Assembly (NCBI RefSeq): GCF_027533625.1
Contig: NZ_JAQAGZ010000003.1
Span: 124,001 to 188,000, forward strand
Origin: Paenibacillus gyeongsangnamensis
GTDB taxonomy: Bacteria; Bacillota; Bacilli; Paenibacillales; NBRC-103111
Reading direction: 5' to 3'
DNA length: 64,000 bases
The translations under genes and the position numbers were made by a program. Under the pieces are notes generated by a model, which saw only the letters and a list, made by a program, of their open reading frames with translations, searched no databases and had not been told where the DNA came from. This document shows, one piece after another, positions 1-8,194 of this stretch (position 1 is the first letter of the stretch; every line of letters begins with the position of its first letter).

Positions 1-403
1 AAACCAAGGCACGCTCGATCTTCTGGCCAGCGGCGAAGTGGACATGATCCCGGCCTGGTCGGATATGGTTCTGGATCAGCTCGCCAAGGGACAGCTTCCG
101 AAATCGACGAAGATGAAGCAGCTGACGCCAGGCTTCAACGGCGGCCCGACTTACTTGATGGTGCCGAAGCTGTCGGAGAAGAAAGATGCCGTTAACAAAT
201 TCCTGAACTTCGTGCTTTCTCCGGAAGCGCAAACGGTTGTCGTTACCAAAATGCAAGGCTTCCCGGGCATCCAGCTCTCGAATATGCCGAAGGACATTCA
301 AGACTCGTTCAAAGGCGCGTCGGAAGGCTTCCGTTCGTTCAATATCGGCGACCTGGACAAAGATATGTCCCAGCGCTGGCAAAGTGAAGTTGCTGCCCAA
401 TGA
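1..403 (+). CDS. ABC transporter solute-binding protein, C-terminal part (partial)
   Basis: The reading frame enters from the left edge (codons begin at position 2) and ends in TGA at 401-403, so only about the last 133 residues are seen. The segment has the look of the second lobe of a family 1 extracellular solute-binding protein: a GEVDM..AWSD stretch, then GGPTYLMVPK and the typical helix K.A..KFLNFVLSPEAQ near the C terminus. Its role would be to capture a ligand outside the membrane for the permease that follows. The stop codon overlaps the next start as ATGA (400-403), so the two are translationally coupled. The ligand cannot be read from this piece; the downstream PHP and glycerophosphodiesterase genes suggest a phosphorylated or ester compound, which is inference. 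Confidence 0.8.
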   Translation, partial: NQGTLDLLASGEVDMIPAWSDMVLDQLAKGQLPKSTKMKQLTPGFNGGPTYLMVPKLSEKKDAVNKFLNFVLSPEAQTVVVTKMQGFPGIQLSNMPKDIQDSFKGASEGFRSFNIGDLDKDMSQRWQSEVAAQ

Positions 404-1245
404 GTAAGCAGGTAAAAATGGGGATACTGGGGTTACTTCTGGTACTCCCCTCTTTTTTGGTGCTGTTCGTCATCGTAGTCATTCCGATCCTAACTTCCTT
501 CAAGGAAAGCTTAACGAACAAGTCCGGCGGCTATGACTTGTCCAATTACATGTACTTGTTTACCGATAAGCTGATGCGCTCCAACATCATCTTTACGCTC
601 GAGGTTACGATCATTTCCGTCGTTCTCGTGCTGATCGTCAGCTACGCGCTCGCCGTATATATGAGGTTCAATAACGGATTTGCGGTCCGCTGGATCCGCA
701 AAATGTATATGATTCCGATCTTTATACCTTCCGTTATCGCCACGTACGGCTTGATTCAGATGCTGGGCAACCGCGGATGGGTATCCCGGTTCCTCGCTTT
801 GGTTCATGTGGAATCGATGCCGCGGATCATTTTCGACATGAAAGGGATTATTATCGCCAATCTCTGGTTTAATATTCCGTTTACGACGATGCTGCTCGGC
901 TCTGCGTTAACCGCGGTGCCGAACTCGGTCATCGAAAGCGCGAAGGATGTAGGCGCAAGGGGATGGAGCATCTTCTTCCGGTTCGTGCTGCCTCTGACCT
1001 ACAAAACCTTGCTCGTTGCGGCCACGTTTGTTTTCATGGGGGTCATCGGCTCTTTTACGGCTCCCTTCCTGCTCGGCGCCAATGCGCCGCAAATGCTGGG
1101 CGTATCGATGGAGCAAATCTTCGGCGTCTTCCAGAATAAGCCGCTTGCCGCCGCCACCGCCTTCTTTACATTCCTTCTCTGCTCGGTCATGGGCTACTTC
1201 TACATTCGCACCATGATCAAGGAAGAGAGCGTGAGGTCCTCATGA
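400..1245 (+). CDS. ABC transporter permease (PotB/ThiP-like)
   Basis: A 281-residue integral membrane protein with about six hydrophobic segments, the first near residues 8-30. The cytoplasmic EAA loop is visible around residues 175-195 (ESAKDVGARGW..F..V.LP), the contact site for the ATPase. This is the inner-membrane channel of a binding-protein-dependent importer. It starts at ATG 400 within the stop codon of the solute-binding protein gene and its own end overlaps the next start by 4 bases, so it is in the middle of a tightly coupled operon. No ATPase or second permease lies downstream; they are presumably to the left of the window or elsewhere. Substrate unknown. Confidence 0.85.
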   Translation: MSKQVKMGILGLLLVLPSFLVLFVIVVIPILTSFKESLTNKSGGYDLSNYMYLFTDKLMRSNIIFTLEVTIISVVLVLIVSYALAVYMRFNNGFAVRWIRKMYMIPIFIPSVIATYGLIQMLGNRGWVSRFLALVHVESMPRIIFDMKGIIIANLWFNIPFTTMLLGSALTAVPNSVIESAKDVGARGWSIFFRFVLPLTYKTLLVAATFVFMGVIGSFTAPFLLGANAPQMLGVSMEQIFGVFQNKPLAAATAFFTFLLCSVMGYFYIRTMIKEESVRSS

Positions 1246-1706
1246 AACGCACATTGCTCGATGTACAGGGGCAAGTTACGGCGGTTTGCTCCCGAAGTCA
1301 TATCTCGTATAAGTTTCATCTCGGCGAGCCGGGTGGAAAGCTGTGGATCCGGTTCGTTTACGGGCCGAAAAATTTGGACGACATGGAGCTGGCGAAAAGC
1401 CTGATCTATGATAGCATTGAGAAATATACCGAACCAAGCAGGATTCCGCTCGTTCAAGCGAAATGGGAATCATATCTGCCGCTCAAAAACTTGATCACCG
1501 TTTCCGTCGACGATCCCGACAATCACCGCGGCGCCGGCCATCGCCACGATCCCGAGCAGCTGCTGTTTCTATCCGCGGAGGACGCTTCTCCCGGTCTCGT
1601 CAAGGGAGAGATTCCCGCGGGCATGTGGGAAGTCACGCTTAGTCTGCATGCCATTGTTACGGACATCTGCAATTATTCGCTGGAAATATGGCAGGAGGAG
1701 GAGTGA
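1242..1706 (+). CDS. Hypothetical protein of the importer/PHP operon
   Basis: A 154-residue soluble protein without signal peptide. I do not recognise a named family. The C-terminal half (GEIPAGMWEVTLSL, then a Y-x-L-E-I strand) reads like a small beta-sandwich of the type often placed in front of PHP/CehA-like hydrolases, and the next gene is exactly such a hydrolase, so the two may form a split two-domain protein or a complex. It overlaps the permease by ATGA (1242-1245) and is followed after 5 bases by the PHP gene. The tight spacing argues that it is a real gene of the same operon. Function not assigned. Confidence 0.7.
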   Translation: MKRTLLDVQGQVTAVCSRSHISYKFHLGEPGGKLWIRFVYGPKNLDDMELAKSLIYDSIEKYTEPSRIPLVQAKWESYLPLKNLITVSVDDPDNHRGAGHRHDPEQLLFLSAEDASPGLVKGEIPAGMWEVTLSLHAIVTDICNYSLEIWQEEE

Positions 1707-1711
1707 CGGGA

Positions 1712-2704
1712 ATGCAGTGGATTGCTTGCGAATTACACACCCATACGTTTCACAGCGACGGCAGGCAGACGCTGCTTGAGCTAGCCTCCGGGGCAAAAGC
1801 GCTCGGCTTCGATTGTATCGCCTTGACCGATCATAATACGATGACCGGGCTGCAGGACAAAGAGGCGGTCGAGCTTGCAACCGGCGTTGCCATCCTGCCC
1901 GGCATGGAATGGACGACATTTTACGGGCATATGGTGACGATCGGGGTCAAGACGTTCGTGGATTGGCGGCCGGCCGGCCCCGGCGATATCGATGCAGGCA
2001 TAGAGCGGGTGCATGCGCAAGGGGGCCTGGCCGGATTGGCGCACCCATTCCGCATCGGAAGCCCCATCTGTACGGGCTGCTTCTGGGAGTTTCAGATCAA
2101 GGACTGGAATGCGCCCGATTATATCGAGGTATGGTCGGGGACGTTCCCGCCCATCAAGAGCGACAACCACCGCGCCTACCGGTTATGGACGGATAAGCTG
2201 AACGAAGGCTTCCGGATTGCGGCTACCTCGGGACGCGACTGGCATGTCCAGGAGGGGACGGATGAACCGGTATCGGTAACCTATCTCGGTCTGGAGGAAG
2301 GAGACGCCCCGGTTGCCGACAGAGCGTTTCAAGCGCTCGCTTCCGGCAGGGTGTCCGTCACCATAGGTCCGTTATTGATTATGGAGGTTGAATCGGGCGG
2401 CGCTTCGTACGGGATTGGAAGCGCGGTTCCTTGCGCGGCTGATGTGGCGGAATACAGGATGAAGGTATCGCTGGACTTTTCGGCGAGAGCCGGGAAATGG
2501 GAGCACCCCGAGCAAAATTATTCCCTCCGCATCCTGGGGAACACCGGAGTTCTGGGAGAACGATCCGTATCGGGAAACGATAAGGAGATCTTGATGGACG
2601 TTAACGGCGCGGGGCTTCGCTGGACCCGTGCGGAGCTTTGGGGAATCGTACGCGGCGTACGCGTGCTGATCGCTTTTACAAATGCCGTCTATTTTGACGA
2701 ATAA
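1712..2704 (+). CDS. PHP-domain metallohydrolase (CehA/McbA-like)
   Basis: A 330-residue protein with the polymerase-and-histidinol-phosphatase fold, a metal-dependent phosphoesterase/hydrolase superfamily. Metal ligands visible in order: H9-x-H11 with D16, the D40-H41 pair in ALTDHNT, E in PGMEWT near residue 65, H in LAHPFR near residue 110 and a late S-G-R-D-W-H near residue 180. The tail (about 220-330) is beta-rich. ATG 1712 is chosen because GGAGGAGGA at 1694-1702 lies about 9 bases ahead; an upstream in-frame ATG at 1688 and GTG at 1703 are badly placed for that site. It sits between an importer and a glycerophosphodiesterase-like gene, so a role in trimming the imported ligand is plausible but unproven. 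Confidence 0.85.
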   Translation: MQWIACELHTHTFHSDGRQTLLELASGAKALGFDCIALTDHNTMTGLQDKEAVELATGVAILPGMEWTTFYGHMVTIGVKTFVDWRPAGPGDIDAGIERVHAQGGLAGLAHPFRIGSPICTGCFWEFQIKDWNAPDYIEVWSGTFPPIKSDNHRAYRLWTDKLNEGFRIAATSGRDWHVQEGTDEPVSVTYLGLEEGDAPVADRAFQALASGRVSVTIGPLLIMEVESGGASYGIGSAVPCAADVAEYRMKVSLDFSARAGKWEHPEQNYSLRILGNTGVLGERSVSGNDKEILMDVNGAGLRWTRAELWGIVRGVRVLIAFTNAVYFDE

Positions 2705-2718
2705 AGGAGATGCTTACC

Positions 2719-3450
2719 ATGGGAGTGCGTTTTCCGATAATTACTGCTCACAGCGGATGTATGGATACGACAGCTCATACGCTTCATTCGATCGAGACTG
2801 CGATCCGGCTTGGAGCGGATGTGGTCGAAGAGGACGTGCGGGTGACCCGGGATGGCACTCCGGTTCTGGCCCACGACGATGAATGGACGGCGCCGGATGG
2901 CCGGGAATGCCGCGTTTCACAAATGACCTTGGCGGAAATCCGCGAGCTGCAGCCTCTTTGTACATTGGAGGAGATGCTGCTCCTCATCAAAGCGTCGGGA
3001 AAAACGGCCAATTTGGATCTGAAGGTCGATGAAAGCATCGAGCCGGTAGCTGCATTGGTGAAGAAGCACGATTTACTGGGGAACGTCTTCTTATCGGGCT
3101 GCCAGAAGGAGCGGGCGATGAAGGTACAGCGGACGCATCCGGAGCTTCGGAAGCTGCTCAATGTGGATGCCGACCTGTTTCTGTCCAAGGAATACGGGGC
3201 GGCCATGGCGCAAACGTGTCATGACGCGAAATCCGCAGCATGCTTCGGTATTAACATCAATTTCCAGCTGGTGCGCCGGGAGCTTATGGATTATGCCGCC
3301 GCCGAGGGGCTGCCGGTTTACGTATGGACCGTGGATGACGAAGCCGTGATGAAGCGGTTCGTGGAGCTGGGCGCGGCCTCTATTACGGCGAGAAACGTTC
3401 TCCCTTTAATCCGGTTAAAAAGCGCGACGGAAAGCGGTTTGACGCCATGA
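2719..3450 (+). CDS. Glycerophosphodiester phosphodiesterase family protein
   Basis: A 243-residue cytoplasmic TIM-barrel enzyme of the GDPD family, which hydrolyses glycerophosphodiesters to glycerol-3-phosphate and an alcohol. Catalytic positions are kept: H11 (in TAHSG), E37 and D39 (VVEEDV), and H52 (LAHDDE). The usual HRG..PENT opening is altered: the arginine is serine and the PENT block reads as TAHT, so activity or substrate may differ from ugpQ/glpQ enzymes. ATG 2719 is preferred over ATG 2710 because the site AAAGGAGA at 2702-2709 directly touches 2710. The protein is slightly short for the family. It follows the PHP gene by 14 bases and is the fifth member of the importer operon. 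Confidence 0.82.
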   Translation: MGVRFPIITAHSGCMDTTAHTLHSIETAIRLGADVVEEDVRVTRDGTPVLAHDDEWTAPDGRECRVSQMTLAEIRELQPLCTLEEMLLLIKASGKTANLDLKVDESIEPVAALVKKHDLLGNVFLSGCQKERAMKVQRTHPELRKLLNVDADLFLSKEYGAAMAQTCHDAKSAACFGININFQLVRRELMDYAAAEGLPVYVWTVDDEAVMKRFVELGAASITARNVLPLIRLKSATESGLTP

Positions 3451-4368
3451 TTGAGAATTTATGCCGATGAATGGAGAAGAGCGAGCCTTGCCCTCCTGGA
3501 CCGCCTGCAGAGCGGAGATATCAAGGCGGGCAGCAGCTTCTACCAAGCTGTCATTCCTGTGCTCGAGCTGCTTCGCGGAGTAAGCCCGGAACGGTCGGAA
3601 TTTACCGCCTGGGAGGCGGAATATTATCACCTGGACGGTAATTTGCGCCGCGCCGGCGAGCTGTATAAGCAGGTATTGGAGCTGGTTCCGCCGCATGAGC
3701 TTAGAGAGTCGGAACTTGAGCACATACGCCGATTTTGCCCGGTGCTGCTGACCACTTCGAAGGAAATCTTTCCCTTGAAGGACGTGGTGGCCGTCCACCA
3801 TCCATTCCGCCCGCTGATCGGATATCATTTGTTCTGGGAGGACGATTACGATTTTCCCGACGATTATGAGCCGTGCGACCATGAGGAGATTTGGGTGGAG
3901 TACGACCCCGCGGAAGGAACGGTCACGAAAGTGCTGACTTTCTTCCACAGCTACGTTATCGAATCGCAGGACGCTGTAGAGGAAGCACGCGAGAACGGCG
4001 GAAGGCCGATCGTGAGAATTGAATGGGGGAAGCACGGCTCGCTTCTGAAAGGATGGGAGGAGCTGACGATCCCGCTCAAGGACATTTCCGGCCTGGACTG
4101 GATGAAGATGACATATGAGCATGTGAAAGCAGGGGGCCGGGTTCCGGACCATCCGCTTAAACGGCACTGGCCGAAAGGCTTCGATGGATCGTTTGAAGAG
4201 TACACCGACTTCTCCGTCCCGGTAGATCCCTTAGCTTACCTGGAGCGCAAGCCGCTGCTCTTCAAATCGCTTTGGGTCAATGCGACGCTTTTCACCCGCG
4301 GGCTGCTTTACAATTTTCACCCGAAAATGGAATGGCCCGAACGGTTTCAGGCCCTGCTTCGGGAATAG
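3451..4368 (+). CDS. Hypothetical protein, TTG start, in frame behind the GDPD gene
   Basis: A 305-residue acidic soluble protein of no family I recognise. The first 95 residues are helix-rich and include AEYYHLDGNLRRAGELYKQVLEL, resembling one TPR-like hairpin; the remainder is rich in D, E, W and aromatic residues (for example WEDDYDFPDDYEP split over 110-150). The frame begins with TTG immediately after the TGA of the GDPD gene and in the same frame, with no good ribosome site; translation probably relies on termination-reinitiation. The next methionine is far inside, so TTG 3451 is the only reasonable start. A gene fusion broken by one stop codon is the alternative. A strong hairpin terminator closes the unit. 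Confidence 0.65.
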   Translation: MRIYADEWRRASLALLDRLQSGDIKAGSSFYQAVIPVLELLRGVSPERSEFTAWEAEYYHLDGNLRRAGELYKQVLELVPPHELRESELEHIRRFCPVLLTTSKEIFPLKDVVAVHHPFRPLIGYHLFWEDDYDFPDDYEPCDHEEIWVEYDPAEGTVTKVLTFFHSYVIESQDAVEEARENGGRPIVRIEWGKHGSLLKGWEELTIPLKDISGLDWMKMTYEHVKAGGRVPDHPLKRHWPKGFDGSFEEYTDFSVPVDPLAYLERKPLLFKSLWVNATLFTRGLLYNFHPKMEWPERFQALLRE

Positions 4369-4372
4369 CATA

Positions 4373-4411
4373 AAAGGGAGAATTCCGGGAACATCCCGGG
4401 TTCTCCTTTTT
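4373..4411. terminator. Bidirectional rho-independent terminator
   Basis: A 13-14 base stem (GGAGAATTCCGGGA with TCCCGGGTTCTCC) around a 3-base loop, with A-run before and T-run after. It separates the rightward importer/PHP operon from the leftward DUF441 gene and can serve both. Confidence 0.85.
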
Positions 4412-4419
4412 GCCGTTGT

Positions 4420-4872
4420 TTATGATTTCCCGAGAAATAATGATAAAATGCCTGCGGCAATCAGCGGCCCTACGGGAACGCCTCTCAAGAAAGCGACGCC
4501 CAGAATCGTCCCGAGCACGAGTCCGGTAACGACGGTCGGTTGATTTGTCATGAGCATGGCGCCGCGTCCGCCCAAATAGGCTACGCCGATGCCGATAAGT
4601 ATGGCGAGCAGCGATTTCCAGTGCAGTACCGATTCGTATACGGCCTGCAGCGTGATTTTGCCGCTGGCCAGCGGCGCCAGGATGCCGATCGTCAAAATAA
4701 TGATGCCAATCGTAAGTCCATATTTCTCGATCCACGGGAACGCCTGGTGAAGATGAGTTACCCGGAGCAGCAGAAGAAAAACGACGGCAATCGTGATGGA
4801 GCTGTTGTTGCTGATAATGCCAAGCGCCGCGAAAATGAGCAGAATAACGGAAGGCAGATCGATCTGGGGCAT
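4420..4872 (-). CDS. DUF441 (UPF0756) family membrane protein
   Basis: A 150-residue polytopic membrane protein with four to five hydrophobic helices, rich in I, L, G and A. The opening ([17 protein letters not shown]) and the segment [19 protein letters not shown] are characteristic of the UPF0756/DUF441 family of small Bacillales membrane proteins. The family has no settled function. It reads leftward, starts just inside a short gap shared with coaD, and ends at the bidirectional hairpin at 4373-4411, so it is a single-gene unit. The ribosome site AGGAGGGTT lies upstream of ATG on the minus strand. Confidence 0.85.
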   Translation of the reverse strand: MPQIDLPSVILLIFAALGIISNNSSITIAVVFLLLLRVTHLHQAFPWIEKYGLTIGIIILTIGILAPLASGKITLQAVYESVLHWKSLLAILIGIGVAYLGGRGAMLMTNQPTVVTGLVLGTILGVAFLRGVPVGPLIAAGILSLFLGKS

Positions 4873-4968
4873 AGGAACCCTCCTTCTTTTGGTTTCTTTA
4901 GATTCAATGGTAATATAAAAAGGAGCGGCTTTCCATTCCCGATGTCAAAAAAAAGGAGCAGGTGAAGC

Positions 4969-5457
4969 ATGATGGAGAAAATTGCGATCTACCCGGGTTC
5001 TTTCGATCCGCTAACCAACGGTCATATGGACATTATCGAGCGCGGCGTCAAATTATTCGACCATCTTATCGTAGCCGTTCTCGTGAACGCGGAGAAAAAT
5101 CCGCTGTTCACCTTGGAGGAACGCATGGTTCTGATCGGTAAATCCATCTCGCACATTCCGAATGCCTCCGTCATCTCGTTTACCGGACTTACCGTGAGCT
5201 ACGCCAGGCAGCGGGGCGCCTCCTTCATATTGCGCGGCTTGCGTGCCGTGTCGGATTATGAGTACGAATTGCAGCTGGCCAATACGAACCTTCACTTGGA
5301 TCCCGAGATCGAAACGGTGCTCATGATGACGAGCAAGGAGTATTCCTTCTTAAGCTCCAGCGTGGTCAAGGGTGCGGCGAGACTGGGAGGCAATGTCAGC
5401 GGCCTGGTGCCACAGCCGGTGCTCGAAGCGCTCCGTTCGAAATTCAGCCAAGTCTAG
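4969..5457 (+). CDS. coaD: Phosphopantetheine adenylyltransferase
   Basis: A 162-residue cytoplasmic enzyme that transfers AMP from ATP to 4'-phosphopantetheine, the fourth step of coenzyme A synthesis. The nucleotidyltransferase signature is at the N terminus (YPGSFDPLTNGHMDI, with the T-x-G-H core), the RGLRAVSDYEYELQ substrate segment near residues 90-105, and the C-terminal SFLSSSVVK block corresponding to the ISSTxVR motif. Length matches bacterial CoaD. ATG 4969 has AAGGAG at 4953-4958; ATG 4972 is a slightly shorter alternative. The final CoA pathway gene, coaE, is also in this window but 46 kb away. Expression looks monocistronic. Confidence 0.96.
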   Translation: MMEKIAIYPGSFDPLTNGHMDIIERGVKLFDHLIVAVLVNAEKNPLFTLEERMVLIGKSISHIPNASVISFTGLTVSYARQRGASFILRGLRAVSDYEYELQLANTNLHLDPEIETVLMMTSKEYSFLSSSVVKGAARLGGNVSGLVPQPVLEALRSKFSQV

Positions 5458-5552
5458 AAATGCAAAGCTTTCTACTTGTGCGTTGTGATATACTTTGTTC
5501 ACCGGATGTACAATGTATACCCTGCAGAGCGGGAAGGAAAGGCGGCGGCGTG

Positions 5553-6920
5553 ATGTCCACTACCGATTCGGATCAACTTACCTTCAGGCGGATGCTCGCC
5601 TTTTTTATCCCGCTCGGGTTCTCCGCAAGCCTCGTGAGCATTTCTCACGTCATCATTAACAGTACGCTCGCCCGGTCGGCCAACCCGGAATGGCTTATTG
5701 CCACTTATGCGCTGCCGATGAGCATTATGGCCGTTACGGAACGGCCGGCGCTGCTGCTACGGCAGACATGCTCGGTTCTCGTGCGGGATCAAACGTCGTT
5801 CCGGGCGATGGCCCGGCTTACTTTTTATGTGCTTGGCACCATCTTCCTGATGGATATGCTCATCGGATACTCGCCGCTCGGCCCGGCCGTCTTTACAGGG
5901 TGGTTCGGGGCGGGGGCGGAGATGGTACATCCGATGCTGCACGTGTACAGGGTTTTGATGCTGGTAACGGTTTTCTCCGGCATCCGCTGCGTCTTTCACG
6001 GCATCCTCATCTCTCATATGCAGACCAAATGGCTCACGATCGGCATGGGCATCCGGCTCTTCGGGATGTACCTTCTATCGCTTTATTTTATATATTCGGA
6101 TCAGGTGACCAGCGGAATGGTAGGCGCTTTCATCTTTCTATTCGGCATGATGATCGAAGCGGGGGTTAGCTGGCGGGAAGGCCGTAAGCTTTTGCTCCGT
6201 GCGCTCCCTGAGAAGCTGCCTAGTCATCCGATGGAGAAGCCCGAACAAATCTTTGCATTTTATAAGCCGATGCTCTATTCTTCCTTCCTGGCTGTTGTTA
6301 CCGAGCCTTCGATCAATGCGTTCCTGGCCAATACGAGCGGAGTTCAGCTGGCGGTCGCCTCTTTCGCGATTGCGGCCGGATTGACGGAGCTCGTGCAAAG
6401 CTTCTTCTCTTACATACATCAGATCGTATTGAATTTTTACTATAAGGACGCACGGAAGGTGAAGCGGTTTATTCTTATGCTGGCCCCCATCCCCGGCCTA
6501 TTGATCGCCTTCTTCGTTTATACGCCCTTCGGGCCTTGGTTCTTGACCCGCATGATGAGTTTGAACGACCGGCTGATGATGGAATGCTTATCGGCCATGC
6601 GGGTTTTTATGCTCTTGACGTTTATCTTTCCTGTGCTGGACAGCTTAAACGGCTGGTTGATGCTGAAGAACGAGACCAGGGTATTTGTCTGGTCTCAATT
6701 GAGCAATGTCGTTACCGTCCTCGTCACCTTAAGCTGCTGCATTGCCTTGATACCGGATTGGAACGCGCAGATCGGCGCTCTGGCGCAATCGCTTGGCGCT
6801 GCGGCCGAGCTAACGATGGCAGGGTTCGCTGTGTTCAGGATAAGCGGGTTCGGGAAAAACGGTTTTCTCCGTTCGTCCGGCTCATGCAGCAAGAAGAGAT
6901 CCGCCGGACACTCTCTGTGA
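5553..6920 (+). CDS. MATE/polysaccharide-flippase-like multispan membrane protein
   Basis: A 455-residue protein with about twelve hydrophobic segments and few charged loops, resembling the multi-antimicrobial-extrusion (MOP) superfamily in length and spacing. The N-terminal helix pair (F.IPLGFSASL..ISHVIINSTLAR) and the repeat half starting near residue 225 (FYKPMLYSSFLAVVTEPSINAFLA) suggest the two six-helix bundles of MATE transporters. The start at ATG 5553 is preceded by GGAAGGAAAGG; an upstream frame from 5460 lacks a ribosome site. The basic, serine-rich last 25 residues are not typical and may be a drifted tail. Substrate cannot be inferred. It stands alone behind coaD. Confidence 0.7.
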   Translation: MSTTDSDQLTFRRMLAFFIPLGFSASLVSISHVIINSTLARSANPEWLIATYALPMSIMAVTERPALLLRQTCSVLVRDQTSFRAMARLTFYVLGTIFLMDMLIGYSPLGPAVFTGWFGAGAEMVHPMLHVYRVLMLVTVFSGIRCVFHGILISHMQTKWLTIGMGIRLFGMYLLSLYFIYSDQVTSGMVGAFIFLFGMMIEAGVSWREGRKLLLRALPEKLPSHPMEKPEQIFAFYKPMLYSSFLAVVTEPSINAFLANTSGVQLAVASFAIAAGLTELVQSFFSYIHQIVLNFYYKDARKVKRFILMLAPIPGLLIAFFVYTPFGPWFLTRMMSLNDRLMMECLSAMRVFMLLTFIFPVLDSLNGWLMLKNETRVFVWSQLSNVVTVLVTLSCCIALIPDWNAQIGALAQSLGAAAELTMAGFAVFRISGFGKNGFLRSSGSCSKKRSAGHSL

Positions 6921-7045
6921 ACCGTCCGGTTGTGCCGTTCCCCCGCTTGCATACGATGTGAGGAGCGGGTATAGGCACATGCGGGGCGTGACACGATGAA
7001 GTGGGATTGCTGCGGAGAACTACAAGTAGAAAGGGAGGTGCGCTC

Positions 7046-7858
7046 ATGCTGCCGGACAAGGTTGAGCAGACCATGAGCCGTCTGTGCGCAGGGCTGCAAT
7101 CCGTCTTGCCGGATAATCTGGATTCCGTTTACGTCTACGGTTCGGTTGCGCTGGGGGCCTATATCGAGGGGTCCAGCGACATTGATTTTATTGCCGTCCT
7201 TCGCCGCCGCATCACCGATTCCGAGTATCGGGCTATAGCCGCCGCGCATCACGAGCTAGAACAGACGATGCCCGGGACTGACATTATGGGAGCATATATT
7301 CGCCGTGAAGATCTGGGGAAACCGGCACACACCATGCGTCCGTTCCCGACCTACTTCAGCAACCGGCTGCATCTTGACGGAACCGGGGCGGATCTGAACC
7401 CCGTTACCTGGTGGATTCTCCGCCGTCACGGAATTTGCGTATACGGTTCCAATACGCCGATGACTTATTCGGCCACGGCCGAAGAGCTGACTGAATATAC
7501 GCTGTACAATATGAACACCTATTGGGCGGGCTGGATCGGGCGGCTCGAACAGCAGCTTGTAAACTCGGAGCACAATCCGGCCCCTGAAGCCGTGAATGAG
7601 GCGGTAGAGTGGTGTGTTCTCGGGATGCTGAGACAATGGTATACCTTGAGAGAGCATGATGTGACGAGTAAAATCGGCGCAGGCGAGTACGGCCTTGAGC
7701 GGCTGCCGGGCCGATGGCACGGACTGATCTCCGAGGCCATAGCCATCAAACGTAGGGAGCCTGTACGGCAGGATTCCGCCGGGCCTGAGCGGCTTCGTGA
7801 GCTGGTGGAGCTGCTTCGTTATCTTCATCAGGAAAGTAATGGAGAATATCATCATTAA
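7046..7858 (+). CDS. Aminoglycoside-adenylyltransferase-like nucleotidyltransferase
   Basis: A 270-residue protein with the minimal nucleotidyltransferase motif GSVALGAYIEGSSDIDF near residues 31-47 (GS, then the metal-binding D-x-D). The later helical half (EYTLYNMNTYW, then EAVEWCVLGMLRQWYTL) resembles the AadA/DUF4111 C-terminal domain. Enzymes of this group transfer AMP to aminoglycosides, but chromosomal Bacillales members are often of unknown substrate, so resistance should not be assumed. ATG 7046 is chosen for GGGAGGTG at 7033-7040; the upstream ATG 7001 has none. The truncated VOC gene follows 16 bases later and may be cotranscribed. Confidence 0.78.
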   Translation: MLPDKVEQTMSRLCAGLQSVLPDNLDSVYVYGSVALGAYIEGSSDIDFIAVLRRRITDSEYRAIAAAHHELEQTMPGTDIMGAYIRREDLGKPAHTMRPFPTYFSNRLHLDGTGADLNPVTWWILRRHGICVYGSNTPMTYSATAEELTEYTLYNMNTYWAGWIGRLEQQLVNSEHNPAPEAVNEAVEWCVLGMLRQWYTLREHDVTSKIGAGEYGLERLPGRWHGLISEAIAIKRREPVRQDSAGPERLRELVELLRYLHQESNGEYHH

Positions 7859-7874
7859 CCTGGAGGTGCCGCAC

Positions 7875-8126
7875 ATGCCGGCTTCGTACATCCGTTGTCA
7901 GATTCCCGTTCTCCCCGTCCGGGATGTGAAAGAAACCGTCGCTTACTACCGTGATAAGCTCGGATTTGAGAAGGCTTGGATCTGGGAGGGTGACGGTTAT
8001 GCCGCCGTACGCTGCGGAGAGCTGGAAATCCATTTGGATCAGCAGGAGCGGTTTGAGACTTACCGGGCGCATTCTTACTGGTTTGTCGAGAATGCGGATG
8101 CCATTTACGCCCGTTCCGGGATTTGA
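7875..8126 (+). CDS. VOC/glyoxalase-family protein, truncated at the C terminus
   Basis: An 83-residue protein starting at ATG 7875 behind TGGAGGTG. It has the first beta-alpha-beta-beta-beta module of the vicinal-oxygen-chelate fold (IPVLPVRDVKETVAYYRDKL, then a W-E-G-D-G-Y-A-A-V strand and ELEIHLDQ). Family members normally run to 115-130 residues; here the frame stops at TGA 8124-8126 just after FVENADAIYA, where the second module should begin. The next bases are a G/A-rich run (GGGAGAGGGAGAGG) with no homologous continuation in other frames. It is probably a decayed gene rather than a functional half-domain. Confidence 0.6.
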   Translation: MPASYIRCQIPVLPVRDVKETVAYYRDKLGFEKAWIWEGDGYAAVRCGELEIHLDQQERFETYRAHSYWFVENADAIYARSGI

Positions 8127-8194
8127 ATGGTCATCGGTTCAGAGTAGCAGAGGGAGAGGGAGAGGCATAGGTATCGTCTGCACTCTCCGTGCCG

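Noticed and set aside
7046..7858. Acquired aminoglycoside resistance gene
   Set aside because: The nucleotidyltransferase motif is real, but there is no mobile context and base composition matches its neighbours, so it is more likely a native gene of unknown substrate.
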